Of a stretch of 64,000 nucleotides of DNA, positions 61,494-64,000 are shown piece by piece (the first letter of the stretch is position 1; every line of letters begins with the position of its first letter). The stretch comes from JACVRN01 sp963715565 (GTDB lineage Bacteria; Acidobacteriota; Blastocatellia; Pyrinomonadales; Pyrinomonadaceae), in contig OY970256.1 in NCBI GenBank assembly GCA_963715565.1, forward strand, positions 1,240,001 through 1,304,000, written 5' to 3'. Both the position numbers and the translations under genes were made by a program. The notes under the pieces were generated by a model. That model saw only the letters and a list, made by a program, of their open reading frames with translations, was not told the origin of the DNA and searched no databases.

Positions 61494-61656
61494 ATGTACA
61501 GATTAAATTATGAGATTCAGAATGCTGCACATGAAATAGTGCTCAAGCGAGCTTATCGTTGGGGAGACGAGCAACTTGTCCCTCGCCTTCCAGGCCGACG
61601 ATGAAGTAATTGATCGCGCTGGCTACTTGGCCGCCCGCTGTCTCACGGCAGAGTAG
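61494..61656 (+). pseudogene. Probable frameshifted cassette ORF
   Basis: ATG 61494 opens a 36-codon frame ending at 61604; a +1 frame in the same stretch continues 'NLSLAFQADDEVIDRAGYLA' to a TAG at 61654. A single frameshift would join them. A degenerate partial resemblance to 61888-61956 suggests an old duplication. Confidence 0.35.
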
Positions 61657-61858
61657 TCTGGTTATCGCACTTAGCTACACACGAGCGATAGTACCTCTCA
61701 CACTCTTTCTTTCGGGGCTCACTCCCTCGCGCCTGTTGTAGACACTTATTGTACCTGCGGGAGCATTCCGATCGACATGTCTGGGCTCTGTTTTTCGCAT
61801 TGGCTACCGGAATGATTGCCAAGAGTAGGAGCACAAGCATGTAAAAGTATTTTTTCAT
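61643..61858 (-). CDS. Secreted Cys-rich peptide, reverse-oriented cassette gene
   Basis: 71 aa with GGAGAGC upstream of the ATG on the - strand. Signal peptide (about 1-21, 'FYMLVLLLLAIIPVANA'), then six Cys ('TCRSECSRRYNKCLQQARG', 'ECERYYRSCVAKC') in a helical CxxxC pattern. It runs against the array direction, so it cannot be driven by an upstream integron promoter. A toxin, inhibitor or envelope peptide is possible. Confidence 0.6.
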   Translation of the reverse strand: MKKYFYMLVLLLLAIIPVANAKNRAQTCRSECSRRYNKCLQQARGSEPRKKECERYYRSCVAKCDNQTTLP

Positions 61859-62130
61859 AAGGCTCTCCGTTTCGACGCGCTGCTACGGTGCAATCGAGCT
61901 ACCTTCCAACTCGGTGATGACAACGTCGGCGTCGGCTACATGGCCGCGTACTATCCCTTGTCAATTTCAGAGTCATACCACCCGAATGCTAAGCCTTATA
62001 CTTCAATCTGATTGCAACTTACAAGCAAAAGCTATGCAAGAGAGATATAATTGATGAAACATGAAATTTGAGGCTCACGTTAAAAGGCTCGGAGAACAGA
62101 TGTGGGGTTGAATGATATAACCAATGTGCG

Positions 62131-62462
62131 ATCTAACAACTCATTCAACCCTCGCCCCAATAGCATTGTTTCAGAAAGCATTTGATAGACTGCTCCGTGA
62201 CCTGAAAGCTGAAGATAAAACGTCATCTGGCTGACTATTGACTTCCCTACCCTCTGCTACTATCTTCCACCTGCTCTAACTGCTCATTGCTCATTGATTC
62301 ATTACCCTAACGTCCAGGATCATGAGCGGTAATTTCCATCTATTAACTGTGTTAGACCGCCAAGAGCGGTAATTGATAACTTATAGAGTGATTAGACTGC
62401 GGGCGGTAATTTACAAGATTCGGGATATATTGCCGCTAGTAGCGGCCTAATTGTTGTTAGGC
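62131..62462 (+). repeat. attC site 10, strongly expanded
   Basis: ATCTAAC at 62131-62137 and a possible GTTAGGC at 62456-62462, 332 bp. Contains the second copy (62131-62302) of the 172-bp element of attC 4, then three 38-40-bp tandem units each with (G)AGCGGTAATT (62324, 62364, 62401) and a hairpin GCCGCTA/TAGCGGC (near 62432). The right-hand end of the array is therefore unclear. Confidence 0.55.
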
Positions 62463-62524
62463 GCTTCTAAATTGATTTAAATGGCAGACTGAGTGACTAA
62501 TTTGGATGTATTATTCTTCTAATC

Positions 62525-64000
62525 ATGACTACTTCTCAAAATAATGCTCATCAACTCTGGTTCTCTGATTGGCTCGGACGAGCTTGGCCGCGCGTGCACT
62601 CAATCATCTTTAATGACAAATTGGTTCAAATCTTACCAGTTATTAATGTCGTCGGAATTATCGGTGCCATAGCTGGGTTTGTTGTTGCTCTAACTGATCC
62701 TACTAAGCAGAGGGAATACCTTTTTTATATTAACGATATTGGTCATTTTGTCCTGTTACTGACAGCATTATTCTTCTTTCTTCCGCGTCTTGGAGTCGGT
62801 CGTCCTCATCACAACCGAGGTGCGCGCGATACCATCAGCAAGGCAGTCAGGGAATTCAAAATTTGGCTTATTCTCTTAGTCCTTATTTGGCTCTTTTTCT
62901 ATATATGCCGTGCAGTTGCAGATGCACCCGCAGCACTTGAGTTGGGAGACGATTACCAAAATCTGAAAGACCTAGCGAAGATAGCCGCGCTCGTCGGAGA
63001 TTACGTTAATATTATTGGTGCGTTTGCTTTTTTTGGTATGTATACGACTGCTGAATACACAGGATCGTCCAGATGGGCAGCCCGTGAACGACTCTCGTTG
63101 CCGGCGGTGTTTATTGTTTTAGTCGCAACTCTTCAGATCATTGCTCATACCGCGCCCGTCAAATTCTATGATGACCTTAATTTGTTAGCTGGTACCGCCA
63201 ATGGCCTTATTGTAGGAATCGCGACTGCTCTCCTGATCGGGCGCCTTGACAGCAAATATATCGGCCTTAACAAAGCGGTTATTATTACCCTTTACGGCTA
63301 CGCATTGATCCAGCCTCTGTTCCCATACATTTTCCTGAGTGCTACTGGAACCGCGTCAAATCAGCACCTACCCTCGCTTGCTCCTGATATTGAGTTAAGT
63401 CTGCGCGCAAGCATGCAGTATACCTTTGTGGCGATGGCGCTCGTGATGAAATCCTTTCTCCTGCTTTCCTTAGGCAAAATCATAGATACCGGCACCCTGC
63501 ACTTTTACATCAGCTCTATGCAATGGGTAGACAAACACGTTGCGACGCTCAGAAAAAAACATGAACGTGCCCTAACTTCTGACGGCTCAATGGACGAAGA
63601 ACCGTACCTCTTCAGCCTCGTTCCTCCCGATAGAAACTCAGCGAAAATACGTGTCGAGAAGGAGCCTGATGTACGAGTTCAGGTAGGAATTCTTAATGCG
63701 TGGCTTGGTCTTAGTTGGGAGATCAGCGAGTTAAGCGCAACAGAGGTACAAATCTCAGAAGCAAAGTTCAGAGTGCGTAAGGTGCGGATGATTGGCGAGA
63801 TGCCAGTGCGTGTTTCCGAAGATAATAGATTCGTGCGCATAGAATTAGACCTTGATCTTGATATTGATAGCACTGAAATCAAGGAGGAACTCAGAAAAGA
63901 TCCAGATATTTCTCATGCAATTAGCCAACACCAAAAGACCAAACAGGTAAAAGTCATTCTAGATGGCTTAAAGGCTTACACATCTTTCCTCGATGACGAT
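62525..64000 (+). CDS. Multi-pass membrane protein, runs off window
   Basis: 492 codons open to the edge. Starts 'MTTSQNNAHQLWFSDWLGRA'. Six to seven hydrophobic helices (about residues 35-55, 75-90, 110-130, 160-175, 195-212, 225-242, 250-275, 300-320), then a long soluble C-terminal part with beta/acidic segments ('FVRIELDLDLDIDSTEIKEE'). No family recognised. It may be the next cassette or a host gene. Confidence 0.72.
   Translation, partial: MTTSQNNAHQLWFSDWLGRAWPRVHSIIFNDKLVQILPVINVVGIIGAIAGFVVALTDPTKQREYLFYINDIGHFVLLLTALFFFLPRLGVGRPHHNRGARDTISKAVREFKIWLILLVLIWLFFYICRAVADAPAALELGDDYQNLKDLAKIAALVGDYVNIIGAFAFFGMYTTAEYTGSSRWAARERLSLPAVFIVLVATLQIIAHTAPVKFYDDLNLLAGTANGLIVGIATALLIGRLDSKYIGLNKAVIITLYGYALIQPLFPYIFLSATGTASNQHLPSLAPDIELSLRASMQYTFVAMALVMKSFLLLSLGKIIDTGTLHFYISSMQWVDKHVATLRKKHERALTSDGSMDEEPYLFSLVPPDRNSAKIRVEKEPDVRVQVGILNAWLGLSWEISELSATEVQISEAKFRVRKVRMIGEMPVRVSEDNRFVRIELDLDLDIDSTEIKEELRKDPDISHAISQHQKTKQVKVILDGLKAYTSFLDDD

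Larger units (their letters stand above)
53143..62462 (+). mobile_element. Integron gene-cassette array, no integrase in window
   Basis: At least nine sites beginning RYYYAAC-AACTCATTCAACC and ending GG(T)TAATTCGGGCGTTRRRY, all on the + strand, each behind a short gene. Neither of the tyrosine recombinases in the window sits at the array head, and genes are mostly in one direction, so this is a cluster of attC sites lacking integrase, or the body of a larger chromosomal integron. The sites are close copies of each other, as in sedentary arrays. Confidence 0.88.

Noticed and set aside
1..64000. tRNA or rRNA genes
   Set aside because: I recognised none while reading; a covariance-model scan is needed to be certain.

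Overview
The window is a large part of a temperate-phage genome (about 1-51,440), followed by degraded host DNA and then an integron gene-cassette array (about 53,140-62,460) and a partial membrane-protein gene at the right edge. The phage part is GC-rich, with packed, coupled genes and GGAGG-type ribosome sites. The array is clearly more AT-rich. The host is Gram-negative-like. The TPR-AAA regulator with an exported Pro/Thr-rich small peptide and the cassette content would fit an environmental bacterium such as Acidobacteriota, but that is a weak inference: no rRNA or host marker gene is present.

Region 1 (1-23,667, + strand) is the late operon: scaffold, major capsid, small structural and fibre-like proteins, head-tail connectors, two paralogous tail tube proteins, a tail chaperone pair with an apparent -1 frameshift, a 1446-aa tape measure, and then the tail-tip order seen in gene transfer agent-like siphophages (DUF2460, DUF2163 hub, NlpC/P60-like peptidase, 2421-aa tip protein). 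Terminase and portal are not here and should lie left of the window. Strong RNA hairpins sit around the capsid and tail-tube genes.

Region 2 (23,669-45,748, - strand) is the early operon, about 45 mostly small genes overlapping by ATGA-type junctions. Recognisable members are a HerA-like ATPase, an EVE-domain protein, an AP2-like protein, a DUF5131 (Gp37/Gp68) protein, a XerC/D-like recombinase, a ParB-like protein, an HTH replication protein and a Sak4-like RecA-fold ATPase, with many small Cys-rich zinc-binding proteins. An 83-bp inverted repeat (23,938-24,020 and 44,881-44,963) brackets almost exactly this region.

Region 3 (45,749-51,443) is the lysogeny arm: divergent HTH regulators, a small exported peptide divergent from a TPR-AAA+-HTH regulator with a perfect 25-bp operator-like palindrome, an exported protein, and the tyrosine integrase with a perfect terminator hairpin behind it. 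I read the peptide/TPR pair as a candidate peptide-sensing lysogeny module; this is inference.

Region 4 (51,444-53,142) holds a zinc-ribbon membrane protein and a frameshifted MFS transporter remnant.

Region 5 (53,143-62,462) is an array of at least nine attC sites, all in one orientation, with no integron integrase in view. Cassettes encode a secreted CHAP amidase-like protein, small membrane proteins, a membrane STAND NTPase fused to YbbR-like domains, a secreted caspase-like protease, a DinB-like protein, an HNH-like zinc protein and a reverse-oriented Cys-rich secreted peptide. The STAND NTPase and caspase cassettes are the best candidates for an undescribed defence or signalling system. 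Two of the attC loops are expanded by a shared element of about 170 bp.
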